DNA of 64,000 nt from Desulfovibrio sp. JC010 (GCF_010470675.1 NZ_VOIQ01000019.1:1-64000), one strand, 5' to 3'. Numbered from the stretch's first letter, positions 52,650 through 61,400 are shown. The notes: generated by a model from the letters alone, not told the origin. Numbers and translations are program-made.

Positions 52650-53551
52650 TTCATTAATTCCTTTATCAGCTCATCTGAAATACATATCCCTGTTTCAAAC
52701 TCTAACCATCCCCACTGCCCATTCGCATTTAGCTCTAAAAAATAGTACTCATCATCTTTAACAACAAAATCAAAACAGCCAAATTGCATATCTACCTCAT
52801 CCAGCATCTGACAACACTTCGAATAAATATCATTAGGTAGCTCTACTACAGAATACTTATTCTTAGCTTCCGGCTTTCTCCAATCGATATGATTAGTTGA
52901 ATGTATTGCAAATGAATAAGCCTTTCTGCCCACAAAAACAATTCGTACATCAAAATCCTTAGCAACAAAATGTTGAAAATAAGCAGGACAGCACTTGAGT
53001 TGATCTAAAGGAATAGAATGGTCAAACAAATTAGTTTGCACAAACTCCTTTTCATCAGAATGTATAACTTCACCATAGGCGATAGGTTTCACTATCGATT
53101 TTGTAGCACATACATTTTGTACAGTAGAAATAGAATTAGTTATTGCCATATAAGGCAAACTCAATCCACATTTACGGGCAATTTCAATCTGATATATTTT
53201 ATTATTCGCTCTTCTAAGTATGCTTGGCTTTGTTATACACTTTCCAGTATGTGATTCTATAATTCCATCAATTACAGAAAAAATTTCTCTGTAGGCAAAT
53301 TCATGATATTCATTACTTAAAAAAGGACTTAGGTCAGGAAGACTAGGTTTTCGATAATATATCGAATCTGAATGCTTGAAATCATAATGATCATTTTTAG
53401 ATTTGATTGATATACTATCAATTAGAATTGATATTTCAAATTCATAAAACAAATCCACATCTAGCCTAAAAAAAGAAATATCACTATATTTACCTACAAG
53501 ATAATCCACTGTACGATCATTTGAGCTAGTGATCACAAATATTTTCTTCAA
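52646..53551 (-). CDS. ATP-grasp ligase, MvdD/PsnB-like
   Basis: A 301-residue protein of the ATP-grasp ribosomal-peptide maturase type. It starts KKIFVITSSNDRTVDYLVG with FFRLDVD, as in MvdD-type enzymes. The central part has SIVKPIAYG (nucleotide lysine), and the C-terminal motif is FGCFDFVVKDDEYYFLELNANGQWGWLE with the Mg-binding E-x-N pattern. This family makes ester or amide bonds between side chains of the core peptide. The start is TTG 53551 with GTGAG eight bases upstream; the longer frame begins with another TTG at 53599. AT-rich, suggesting horizontal origin. Confidence 0.82.
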   Translation of the reverse strand: MKKIFVITSSNDRTVDYLVGKYSDISFFRLDVDLFYEFEISILIDSISIKSKNDHYDFKHSDSIYYRKPSLPDLSPFLSNEYHEFAYREIFSVIDGIIESHTGKCITKPSILRRANNKIYQIEIARKCGLSLPYMAITNSISTVQNVCATKSIVKPIAYGEVIHSDEKEFVQTNLFDHSIPLDQLKCCPAYFQHFVAKDFDVRIVFVGRKAYSFAIHSTNHIDWRKPEAKNKYSVVELPNDIYSKCCQMLDEVDMQFGCFDFVVKDDEYYFLELNANGQWGWLEFETGICISDELIKELMK

Positions 53552-53778
53552 AACAATCTCACTACATTTAATCAAGCATACGAATCGACTTTGAGCCAAC
53601 CAACCGAAAGAACGTCAGCGTCATAAATATACCCTTTATCACCAAAATCCAATACCGAACCACATAGGACAAAAAACCAAATTTTTATTCAGAATTTCCT
53701 CCACCACGAGTACCCACACGAGTACACCAATTTTTCAAACACAAAAAATCAATACATCCCGACATCATACACCATCAA

Positions 53779-53800
53779 TTCGATGTCCCCCGCCTCCACC
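53779..53800 (+). other. tRNA/tmRNA 3'-end-like sequence, possible att remnant
   Basis: TTCGATGTCCCCCGCCTCC, then ACC, reads like the T-loop, acceptor stem and NCC of a tRNA or tmRNA 3' end. The matching 5' T-stem is absent, so this is not an intact gene. It lies at the end of the AT-rich island and just before a terminator, where an integrated element would leave an att copy. No integrase and no second copy seen in the window. Confidence 0.4.
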
Positions 53801-53818
53801 GTTTCATTTCGCCCGAGA

Positions 53819-53855
53819 AAAAATCCCGACCTTTCTTGGAAAGGCCGGGATTTTT
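53819..53855 (+). terminator. strong terminator downstream of the att-like sequence
   Basis: AAAAATCCCGACCTTTC pairs with GAAAGGCCGGGATTTTT around a 3-base loop, with a single A/C mismatch and T-run. It would fit as the terminator of the RNA gene once adjacent. The 420-bp gap from 53552 to 54019 shows only this, the att-like sequence and a 9-bp direct repeat (CACGAGTAC at 53705 and 53717). Confidence 0.8.
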
Positions 53856-54019
53856 GTTGCCCTAAAGGATTTTCTACTGATCATAATCAGTAAACGAAAC
53901 ATACGGTAATACCCTTAACTATGTATCCTGTCCCACATTAACTTTATTTCTATACCCTGCCCCCAAAGCTTGATTCCAATTCAAAGTAATGGAAATATAA
54001 TTAATTAAAGGAATCAAAC

Positions 54020-54652
54020 ATGAAAAAAACACCCTCCCCCATCATCTACGCAGGACTTATACTGGCGTTAATATCCATCGGATATTTCTTTCTGGATCGC
54101 CCTATTTCGCTGGTAGCCTATGAATTGCGGGATACTTTCTGGCACACTCTGGCCGTTAATGTTTCAAAATTCAGCAACCACTTTGTGACCAATGTGCTCG
54201 TGGCGGCAGGACTGGTTTACGCAAGCTGGGACGGAATCAAAAACGGCCTGACACACCGCTCCAAATCCATCATCTATATTTGCGCTACTGTGGCCTGCGC
54301 CATGATCATCGGTGATACTTTCAAGGAACTTTGCGGTCGGGCCAGACCGCCGCTGCTGTTTGAAAAAGGGATCTACGGATTCTTTCCCATGTCGGGCGGC
54401 TATTTGCACCATTCCTTCCCGTCCGGGCATACCCTGCGCATATTTTCATCTATGACCGCAGTTGGTTTCATATTGCCGAGACTTCGCGTTCCGGCCCTGA
54501 CTCTGGCCGTGCTTGTGGGGGCTTCCCGGGTATTTGCACTCAAGCATTACCCCTCTGATGTCCTGTTCGGAGCGGCAATCGGTATAACCACTGCTGTCTG
54601 CGGCTGGCACCTTTTCGCATCCGCCCTGTCGGATAAAAGCAGCCGCAACTAA
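54020..54652 (+). CDS. PAP2-family membrane phosphatase
   Basis: A 210-residue protein with about five or six membrane segments. The three PAP2 signatures are KELCGRARPP, FPSGHTLR and SRVFALKHYPSD. Hydrolyses lipid phosphates such as undecaprenyl pyrophosphate, lipid A or phosphatidic acid; the substrate cannot be told. Ribosome-binding site AAAGGAATC. Confidence 0.88.
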   Translation: MKKTPSPIIYAGLILALISIGYFFLDRPISLVAYELRDTFWHTLAVNVSKFSNHFVTNVLVAAGLVYASWDGIKNGLTHRSKSIIYICATVACAMIIGDTFKELCGRARPPLLFEKGIYGFFPMSGGYLHHSFPSGHTLRIFSSMTAVGFILPRLRVPALTLAVLVGASRVFALKHYPSDVLFGAAIGITTAVCGWHLFASALSDKSSRN

Positions 54653-54747
54653 AAACGAAAGATAGACACACAGCCCCACTTGAATGAACAACCGCATAGA
54701 GTTAAACTCAACCTACAAATTACCCGCCAACTTCCAAGGGAGCCAAG

Positions 54748-55764
54748 ATGAAAATACGCAATTCGAACGGAATAAAATTCCTGACCATACTCTTTTTACT
54801 CATATCGATCCTCTGGATTCCGCATGCTGCCGATGCAACCGACAGTGCTGCATCCAAAAAATTACGTATCGCGGTAATCCCGGAACGTCCTGATCTGGAC
54901 TTCTGGAAATTACTTAGAAAAGGTGTCAGGAAAGCCGCAATTGACGATGGCAGCGTCAAGGTTCTCTGGATCAGCCCCAAGGGAGGAAGCCTTAAGGCCC
55001 AGCAAAGAAAAGTTGAATGGTGCATTGAGAACAAAGTTGATGCCATTGTTGTTTCACCGCTGCACGGCTTGAAAATGAAACCGGTGATAGATGAAGCCAT
55101 ACGCAACGGAATACCTGTAATTCAGATGGTTTCCCGCATTACCTTCGGTGAGAATACAAGCTATATTCATTCCAACAATTTTCATGGCGGAGAGTTGGCC
55201 GCCCAGTATCTGGATAAAAAGCTGAAAGGCAAAGGCTCTGTTGTTCTGGGTATGTTTGAAAGAGGCAACTCACCTGTTGTTCAGCGGGTGGACGGATTTA
55301 AACACCAGCTTGAAAAATCCGGATCAAAAATTAAAATCGCCAAATCTTTCTATTTAGATGAACATGCAAAACACAACCGGGCAAAAATCCGTATTGCCAT
55401 GTGGGGCGACAGAGAAAGCCTGCGTAAAAAATCCAGAATCGCTGCTGTTATCGGCATGAGCGAAAGCAGCTGCGAAACATTAATCAATATCCTCAAAAAA
55501 ATGGGCAAGATGAATGATTACACTTTTGTTTCATTCAATCCCGACCCGAACATGGTTCAGGAAATTAAAAATGGAGTAATTGCCGCAGGCATCGCACAGG
55601 ACCCGTACGAAATAGGAAGGCTTGCAGTTGAACAGGCGGCAATGGCTGCCAGAGGGCATAAAATTCCCGCAGAGACAATGACCGAAGTTTATCTGGTAAC
55701 CAAAGAAAATTTATCGCAGCCTAAAATTCAGGAAATACTGGGCTTGAAAGACCGCACTATGTAA
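54748..55764 (+). CDS. sugar-type periplasmic binding protein (type 1)
   Basis: A 338-residue exported protein; signal peptide ends near AADA. It shows the PBP1 (ribose/galactose type) fold: IAVIPERPDLDFWKLLRKGV, DAIVVSPLHGLKMKPVIDEAI, and a C-terminal GVIAAGIAQDPYEIGRLAVEQA. No ABC permease near, so it may pair with a sensor or distant transporter. Start follows AAGGGAG. Confidence 0.83.
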   Translation: MKIRNSNGIKFLTILFLLISILWIPHAADATDSAASKKLRIAVIPERPDLDFWKLLRKGVRKAAIDDGSVKVLWISPKGGSLKAQQRKVEWCIENKVDAIVVSPLHGLKMKPVIDEAIRNGIPVIQMVSRITFGENTSYIHSNNFHGGELAAQYLDKKLKGKGSVVLGMFERGNSPVVQRVDGFKHQLEKSGSKIKIAKSFYLDEHAKHNRAKIRIAMWGDRESLRKKSRIAAVIGMSESSCETLINILKKMGKMNDYTFVSFNPDPNMVQEIKNGVIAAGIAQDPYEIGRLAVEQAAMAARGHKIPAETMTEVYLVTKENLSQPKIQEILGLKDRTM

Positions 55765-55775
55765 ATCTCAAAAGC

Positions 55776-55820
55776 AAAAGCAGCGCATTCCACCATTTGG
55801 CGGGATGCGCTGCTTTTTTA
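55776..55820. terminator. bidirectional terminator
   Basis: AAAAGCAGCGCATTCC (55776-55791) pairs with GGGATGCGCTGCTTTT (55802-55817) with one G-T pair. T-run on the plus side. Lies between the convergent sugar-binding gene and ccdA. Confidence 0.85.
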
Positions 55821-55829
55821 TTATCAGAT

Positions 55830-56537
55830 CTAAATCAGCGTCATGAATGGCCGGACTACAAAATATAACCCCAGACAGCCGATTGTTACCCCGGCCAGCT
55901 TGCGAAAGATATTTCCGCCCTGCTGCCAGCTGCTGCTTTCCAGCATTCGCCGGACCAATGCAGTGGAGCTTCCGGCAACGGCAATAGGCAGACAATGACC
56001 GATGCCGAAAAGAAGGATCAGCAGAATCCCGGTTGCAACCTGACCCTGCACGGTAATTATCGCCAGAATAGGCGCGATAAAACCGAATGTACATGAGCCG
56101 GAAAGAATTCCGTATGCCAGCCCGAGCACAAAAGCTCCGGCGTATCCCTTAAGTTTGAGCCTGCCCATAAGGCTACCGGGCATGGAGCAGCTGGTGAGAC
56201 CGAGCATATCCATTGCCACCCAGATGAGCACCGCACCGACTATAATTGTCCACCACGGCCCCACATCGCCCATGAGCCTGCCCAGCATTGCGCAGACTGT
56301 ACCGATAACGGCAATGGTAATGAACAGACCAAGCGTAAACAGGCCGGCATAGACAGATGCCCTGCGCCCTTCCACCAGCTCATTCTGCCCGCCTACATAG
56401 CCGACAATAAGCGGTATGGAAGCAAGATGGCATGGCGAAAAAAGCACACTGACCATCCCCCAGAGCAGACACCCCAGAGCGGCTAAGGCCGTGCCGCTGA
56501 CCATCCATTCATTAATAGCTATCAGAAATTGATCCAT
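55830..56537 (-). CDS. ccdA: CcdA/DsbD-type thiol-disulfide transmembrane protein
   Basis: A 235-residue membrane protein with six hydrophobic segments. Redox cysteines sit in FSPCHLASIP (first) and SGSCTFGFIAPIL (second), the usual CcdA placement. It carries reducing equivalents from cytosolic thioredoxin to periplasmic partners such as the lipoprotein next to it. Last gene of a three-gene operon. Confidence 0.9.
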   Translation of the reverse strand: MDQFLIAINEWMVSGTALAALGCLLWGMVSVLFSPCHLASIPLIVGYVGGQNELVEGRRASVYAGLFTLGLFITIAVIGTVCAMLGRLMGDVGPWWTIIVGAVLIWVAMDMLGLTSCSMPGSLMGRLKLKGYAGAFVLGLAYGILSGSCTFGFIAPILAIITVQGQVATGILLILLFGIGHCLPIAVAGSSTALVRRMLESSSWQQGGNIFRKLAGVTIGCLGLYFVVRPFMTLI

Positions 56538-56540
56538 GGC

Positions 56541-56963
56541 TTATTTGACGCCCAGTTCAGTCAGTTTGGCAACGATGCTCTTCTTGTCCATGAAACCCAC
56601 ATGCCGATATTGTTCCCTACCCTGCGCATCATAAAAAATCTGGGTAGGAATGGACCGGATGCCGTATTTGGAACCTTCTTCGCGGTGCTCCCAGACATCG
56701 ATAAAAGCAATGGCCGCCCGCCCGTCGTACTCCTTGGACAACTCCTCAATTATCGGAGTCATCATCTTGCAGGGAACACAGGAATGAGCACCGATATCCA
56801 CCATGGTAACCATCCCCTCAATGGGCAGTTTGTGCGGTTTCCCTGAAATAAGTTCTGCAGCTCTGGCCGCGTTTTTGTTCGATTCTTCAGCATCCGCAGC
56901 ACACGCGCCAAGGCTGACCACCAGCAACAGACATACAATCAGCAGTAAAATTTTCTTGAACAC
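56541..56963 (-). CDS. thioredoxin-fold lipoprotein
   Basis: A 140-residue exported protein with lipobox SLGAC and active site CVPC in AHSCVPCKMM. It probably accepts electrons from CcdA in the periplasm. I chose GTG 56963 with GGGAG upstream over the longer frame from 56999 that overlaps the previous gene. The C-terminal half shows thioredoxin-fold strands (YGIRSIPTQIFYDAQG). Confidence 0.85.
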   Translation of the reverse strand: MFKKILLLIVCLLLVVSLGACAADAEESNKNAARAAELISGKPHKLPIEGMVTMVDIGAHSCVPCKMMTPIIEELSKEYDGRAAIAFIDVWEHREEGSKYGIRSIPTQIFYDAQGREQYRHVGFMDKKSIVAKLTELGVK

Positions 56964-56983
56964 AATGACTCCCGAATATCGAT

Positions 56984-57217
56984 TTATTGCTTCAACCATT
57001 TAATTACATCATTTTTAGCGGGAACCTTACCCACAACCTTTACATCACCGTCAATGGCCACCGCAGGTGTGGAAAATACGCCCATCATAGCGATCTCCTG
57101 AAAATCGCTGACTTTGACAACTTCTGCGTCAATGCCCAGTTCAGCAACAGCTTCCTTTACAATCTTTTCAGCCTTGGCGCACTTAGGGCAGCCGGGTCCG
57201 AGTACTTGAATTTTCAT
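56984..57217 (-). CDS. small CPxC thioredoxin-like protein
   Basis: A 77-residue protein MKIQVLGPGCPKCAKAEK..., a small redox-active disulfide protein with the conserved PxxAI cis-proline region (STPAVAIDG). Start at ATG 57217 after GGAG. Cytosolic by lack of signal. First gene of the operon. Confidence 0.85.
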   Translation of the reverse strand: MKIQVLGPGCPKCAKAEKIVKEAVAELGIDAEVVKVSDFQEIAMMGVFSTPAVAIDGDVKVVGKVPAKNDVIKWLKQ

Positions 57218-57253
57218 TATTTTCTCCATACTTGAATTTAAACTCAACCAATA

Positions 57254-57288
57254 TATTTGGCAATATTGCCAAATAGAAAAACTGTCAA
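57254..57288 (-). promoter_or_regulatory. 22-bp palindromic operator over the redox operon promoter
   Basis: TATTTGGCAATATTGCCAAAT, then A (57254-57275), is a perfect 11+11 palindrome. A minus-strand promoter (TTGACA at 57288-57283, TATTGC at 57265-57260, 17 bp apart) overlaps it. It resembles an ArsR-family operator; the regulator gene is not in this window. Confidence 0.65.
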
Positions 57289-57323
57289 GTATGATTAAAA
57301 TTTAGGCAGTTCAAACAGGCAAA

Positions 57324-57360
57324 AAAACCTCCTGAACCGCTAACGATTCAGGAGGTTTTA
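57324..57360 (-). terminator. terminator of the 57383 gene
   Basis: AAAACCTCCTGAA (57324-57336) pairs with TTCAGGAGGTTTT (57347-57359), with T-runs on both strands. Confidence 0.85.
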
Positions 57361-57382
57361 TCATGATCTTTTTAGACAGATC

Positions 57383-57697
57383 CTACTTCATTCCACGCTT
57401 GGAAGCCTTAAGCGGGTTAACCATCTTGGCCTTACCAGCGGTAACAGTCTTGATCAGATGTTTATTCTCTTCGAAAAGATCAAATGTTTCAAAGCCGTTT
57501 TCTTCCAGCAAATCCCAGAAAACCTGCCGAGTTACTCCATACCGATTCACATCAGCATGTTTTTTATCAACCCTGCTCTGTTCAGTAAGGTACAAACCTT
57601 TACTGTCAATTGCGAGCAGCTTCTTTTCCCCATTAAGCTCTACTTCCTGAATAATCATATCTGAAGTGGTGCCGAATCTGTTTACTCCGTCAAGCAT
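57383..57697 (-). CDS. hypothetical protein
   Basis: A 104-residue soluble protein, no signal peptide or membrane segment and no domain recognised. Basic C-terminus (PLKASKRGMK). It sits with its own terminator between the redox operon and the DUF5675 gene. An alternating beta/helix pattern (MIIQEVELNGEKKLLAID...) suggests a small compact fold. It is a conserved-looking reading frame but of unknown role. Confidence 0.6.
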   Translation of the reverse strand: MLDGVNRFGTTSDMIIQEVELNGEKKLLAIDSKGLYLTEQSRVDKKHADVNRYGVTRQVFWDLLEENGFETFDLFEENKHLIKTVTAGKAKMVNPLKASKRGMK

Positions 57698-57724
57698 ATG
57701 CTTCTCCGATTTTATGTTAAAACA

Positions 57725-58159
57725 TTATTGAGATTGAATTTCAGATTCACTTAAACCGGATATGGAAATAATGTCAATCTCAGCCTGACTGCTTCCGGAC
57801 ATGGCATTCATAAATTCCCTGAAACCATCTCTGCTTCCAAGGACAGCCCTTTTGCCATTCAGGTATCCGGGCCTGCTTCCAGTCAGCGGGCACCCTTGCG
57901 TGTCATCGACCGTATTACCTTTATGGATGCGCACATAAGAACGATGCGGGACATCCTTTATAGTCCAAAGTTCGCATCCTCTTGACGGTGAAAATTCCAA
58001 TCGAAGCGGATAACGTCCTTGCGGGATGCACGAAACATCCGTCCTGTTATTGCGCCACGGCTCCTCAAGACTCCAGCAAACCGACCTCCCTTCCACCAGC
58101 ATAACACCGAGAGTTGCTTCTGTGCCCTGCTCAACGCGAATCAATTTTACTTTCTTCAT
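57725..58159 (-). CDS. DUF5675-family protein
   Basis: A 144-residue protein whose middle (CIPQGRYPLRLEFSPSRG, HRSYVRIHKGNTVDDTQGC, LTGSRPGYLNG) fits the DUF5675 family, sometimes found in prophages and toxin systems. I use ATG 58159 with AAGGAGG upstream; the listed longer frame at 58192 has no such site. No known enzyme activity. Confidence 0.72.
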   Translation of the reverse strand: MKKVKLIRVEQGTEATLGVMLVEGRSVCWSLEEPWRNNRTDVSCIPQGRYPLRLEFSPSRGCELWTIKDVPHRSYVRIHKGNTVDDTQGCPLTGSRPGYLNGKRAVLGSRDGFREFMNAMSGSSQAEIDIISISGLSESEIQSQ

Positions 58160-58206
58160 TAAAACCTCCTTAAAATGATTGGTGCAGCCCACCTGTTATT
58201 CATTTT

Positions 58207-58713
58207 ATGGATCAAGCGGTCTTAAGAAATCTTGACAAGGTCCATTATTGCAAACCAGTCCGCATAAAGGCATTAAAGTGGAAAAGTATTGAGGACCTGA
58301 AAGGCAAAAGAATCGGCGGAACAGCCCACACTGCCTACCCGCTTTTTGAAGAAGCCCAAAAACAGGGAATCCTAACCATCGACCGTGGCGGCAACTATGA
58401 TATTTTACTGAAAAAACTTCGTCATAATGAAATTGACGCTGTGCCGCTCATCAAAGCTGTTTGCCGTTATTACCAGCTGACAACCATGAATAAAAAAGAA
58501 CGCGGACAAATCACCTACTCTCCCACGGTCATAGAAAGCAGGCGTTACTACTTGATTTTAAATAAAAAACTTCCTGAAAACAAAACCCTGATTGCTAAAT
58601 TTAATAAAGGTCTGAGGATTATACGTGAAAACGGTACATACGATAAAATCATCAACGATTCCATCTTCACGAGAGACATAATACTGATACCGGATAATCA
58701 GGCTGATCAATAA
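58207..58713 (+). pseudogene. truncated SBP_bac_3-like binding protein
   Basis: A 168-residue frame that matches only the C-terminal half of a family-3 binding protein (KWKSIEDLKGKRIGGTAHT, ..., YYLILNKKLPENKTLIAKFN, KGLRIIRENGTYDKIINDS). The signal peptide and N-terminal lobe are missing, so the protein could not be exported. Most likely a gene remnant. Intact relatives lie at 37221 and 63647. Confidence 0.75.
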
Positions 58714-58715
58714 AA

Positions 58716-58866
58716 TCAGGACTGATTGTTATGAATAGTTACGCGGCCTGAAACGGATTGCAGGACCAGAATGGTCAGCACCGCTACACCCAGATAACGT
58801 ACGGTCTGTATGCAGTTGCGTGGGTCAACTGCGAGCTGAAAATCTTTCAAACCAATATACGGACGT
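58716..58866 (-). pseudogene. C-terminal fragment of a membrane protein
   Basis: On the minus strand one frame reads LKDFQLAVDPRNCIQTVRY, LGVAVLTILVLQSVSG, RVTIHNNQS to a stop at 58716. It has no start codon and begins after a stop near 58867. It has a helix-like hydrophobic segment, so it may be the tail of a degraded membrane protein gene. Together with the neighbouring pseudogene it marks a decayed region. Confidence 0.35.
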
Positions 58867-58957
58867 TAAATATAGAACATCTTTAACGTTGCATTTTGGA
58901 ATGTGATAAATTAATTATCACTAAGTAAGATTAAAACCTCTAGCAGAAACAAAATCC

Positions 58958-60481
58958 ATGCTCACACAATACCAGCACATCACTCCATTATCAGACGAAG
59001 ATAAATCAAATGGTTCCGAAGGTCTAAGTTCCATTTTCAAATCATGGATGGACATCAAAAACGATATTTCTGAAAATAGCGAAACACTGAAAGACTTTCA
59101 TGAAAAACTTGCCCGCAGCTGGAGTATTGAAACGGGTGTAATTGAAGGGATATATACAATTGATGAAGGCACGACGACAACACTAATTGAGCACGGATTT
59201 GTAAGCGGCCTTGTCGCCCATGACGCCAGCAACCTTGATGAAAATGAACTCTACGAAATACTCAACGACCAGAAAGAAGCTCTGGACTGGGTCTTTGCTT
59301 TTGTAAAAGAAGAACGCAAATTAACCACATCCTACATAAAAGAACTTCACGCCCTGCTGACCAACAGCCAGCACAGTCTGACCGTAGTCACCACAGAAGG
59401 TAAAAGCGAAAAAAGACCCTTTGAGCTTAAAGGCACCTGGAAAAATCAGCCTAACAACCCGCAACAACCGGACGGAACAGTTTTCCACTACTGCCCTCCT
59501 GAACAAGTGGCGCAGGAAATGGACAATTTGGTTGAATGGTATCAGGAATACAGCAACAACGACATTCCACCAGAAATGCTGGCGGCTTGGTTGCATCACC
59601 GCTTTGTGCTTATTCACCCATTTCAGGACGGCAATGGACGCGTTGCCCGTGCCCTAGCATCAATCGTACTCATAAAGGCAGGACTATTCCCGCTAAATGT
59701 CAAGAGAGAAGAGCGGAAACAATACATCGATGCTTTGAAAAAGGCAGATGGTGGAGAGCTGAAACCGCTGAGTGATTTTTTTGCTGAGCTGCAGAGCGGG
59801 ATTGTTTATAAGGCTATTGATTTGGCTAGGGCGGCGCAGATTTCTCAAGAAAAAACTACAAATAATTTTTCTGAAAAATTGAAAAAACGGGAGTTTATTG
59901 CAGGAAGAGCGAACAGATTAACAGCAAACGCACGAGAACTACTTGAGTTCACTACAGCACTCTTAAAACCATACATAGAACAAATCGACAACGCTTTGGC
60001 ACAAACAAATCATAAATACACTGCCAGATCATATGAAGACACTATAACAGACGAGTCACTTAATTCAATCAAATCAACAATCATCAACAGGAAAGACTTA
60101 GCAACAGACGCCCAAAGAGCCCTATCAACTGTTGTTGCAATTAAAGAATTTAAAAATTATGATATATGTTTTATAGCAATTCCGCTAATTTCACAAAAAT
60201 TTGCAATGCTTGCAACAATTATTGACTTTTCAACTAAAACCAGAAGCATTACAAAAATAAAAGACAAGCCAAAAACACTTGTTGGAAGCACACTGGGTGA
60301 TATGTTTGAGTATGTTGATGAAGAATATACCCATTATGATGCCGAACTAATTACCTACAGCCCATTCTTCTTCTCAATAGATGAAGATGTCGAAAAAATT
60401 AAAGACAAATACAAAGAATGGTTCGACACAGCCATAACCCTCTGCCTAGCCAGCCTCGAAAAAAGAGTCTCAGGCCAGTAA
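58958..60481 (+). CDS. Fic-family AMP-transferase
   Basis: A 507-residue protein with an N-terminal helical domain, the inhibitory-motif fit TGVIEG (residues near 59-64), and the Fic motif HPFQDGNGRVAR. The C-terminal 200 residues are helical and beta-rich with no known domain. Class II, auto-inhibited Fic by motif position. Differs strongly from the Fic protein at 50326 in size and C-terminus. Confidence 0.88.
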   Translation: MLTQYQHITPLSDEDKSNGSEGLSSIFKSWMDIKNDISENSETLKDFHEKLARSWSIETGVIEGIYTIDEGTTTTLIEHGFVSGLVAHDASNLDENELYEILNDQKEALDWVFAFVKEERKLTTSYIKELHALLTNSQHSLTVVTTEGKSEKRPFELKGTWKNQPNNPQQPDGTVFHYCPPEQVAQEMDNLVEWYQEYSNNDIPPEMLAAWLHHRFVLIHPFQDGNGRVARALASIVLIKAGLFPLNVKREERKQYIDALKKADGGELKPLSDFFAELQSGIVYKAIDLARAAQISQEKTTNNFSEKLKKREFIAGRANRLTANARELLEFTTALLKPYIEQIDNALAQTNHKYTARSYEDTITDESLNSIKSTIINRKDLATDAQRALSTVVAIKEFKNYDICFIAIPLISQKFAMLATIIDFSTKTRSITKIKDKPKTLVGSTLGDMFEYVDEEYTHYDAELITYSPFFFSIDEDVEKIKDKYKEWFDTAITLCLASLEKRVSGQ

Positions 60482-60486
60482 CTGAA

Positions 60487-60519
60487 AAGCCCGGCATTCC
60501 ATCCAGAAATGCCGGGCTT
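60487..60519. terminator. terminator between Fic and nitroreductase genes
   Basis: AAGCCCGGCATT (60487-60498) pairs with AATGCCGGGCTT (60508-60519). It serves the Fic gene and the convergent nitroreductase operon. Confidence 0.82.
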
Positions 60520-60541
60520 CTAAATTTACAACAAACTTAAT

Positions 60542-61372
60542 CTAATCTCCCCACTCTACCCGCCGTACCCGCGCCTCACCGCGTTCAACTGTGCGCTGGT
60601 ATTTAACAGCGGGCTTGCCGAAGAGCATGGCGTAGCCGAGTTCGTGATCTGCGGGGATGCCGAGTTTTTCTTTCAGGTCCGGGAGAATGGATTCAATTAC
60701 CCGCTTGAGCAGGCCGTTCCAGAGGGTACCTATTTTCATGGACTGGGCCATAAGCTCGAAATATGAAAGGAAAATGGACATATCCGCCATCCGGCTGGGG
60801 GCTGTTTCCGGGGCGGAAACGATGATGAAATGCGGGGCATCGCGGAAAAGCATATCCACCCCGTTTTCTTTCATATTGTTGCTGATCATCTTGAAAAGGT
60901 TCGCAACGTACGGAATTTCGGATACGCCTTTTTCAATGGCTTCATCAAGACGGGCATAAACCTCATTGCTGAACTTCTTCACCGAATCAGGGTCATCCAT
61001 AAGGGTAATGTGCACGCAGCGGGAATTAACACCTGTGGGAGCGTGCCATGCAGTGTCGAGCAGTTTTTGAATTCTTTCCGGTTCCAGCGGTTCCGGCTTG
61101 TAAGCACGAACAGAGCGACGGCCTTTGATGAGCGCGGAAACCTGATCTTCACCCGGCATGTTGCCCTTCAGCGGAGTACAATCTTCAGCAGACTTACCGA
61201 GTATCGAAATGGCACCGGTGGGACAGATGGACAGACAGTGCTGACATTCGAAGCATTTATCATCGTCTGAAATTTTAGGATATTCATCCAGCTTGATAAG
61301 TCCGAAAAAACAATCCTGAGCGCACAGGCCGCAAAGAACGCAAAGCTCTTCATTTACCGAGAAATTCTTCAT
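60542..61372 (-). CDS. ferredoxin-nitroreductase fusion
   Basis: A 276-residue protein. The N-terminal 60 residues have two 4Fe-4S sites (CVLCGLCAQDC and CFECQHCLSICP). A nitroreductase (FMN) domain follows: RRSVRAYKPEPLEP and HAPTGVNSR. Such enzymes pass electrons from ferredoxin or NADH to flavin and then to nitro or other acceptors. Cytosolic. Confidence 0.92.
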   Translation of the reverse strand: MKNFSVNEELCVLCGLCAQDCFFGLIKLDEYPKISDDDKCFECQHCLSICPTGAISILGKSAEDCTPLKGNMPGEDQVSALIKGRRSVRAYKPEPLEPERIQKLLDTAWHAPTGVNSRCVHITLMDDPDSVKKFSNEVYARLDEAIEKGVSEIPYVANLFKMISNNMKENGVDMLFRDAPHFIIVSAPETAPSRMADMSIFLSYFELMAQSMKIGTLWNGLLKRVIESILPDLKEKLGIPADHELGYAMLFGKPAVKYQRTVERGEARVRRVEWGD

Positions 61373-61400
61373 CTCACCCCCGCAATATAATTAGTGCCGC

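Noticed and set aside
53705-53725. Two 9-bp CACGAGTAC repeats as iterons
   Set aside because: Only two short copies, no replication gene near.
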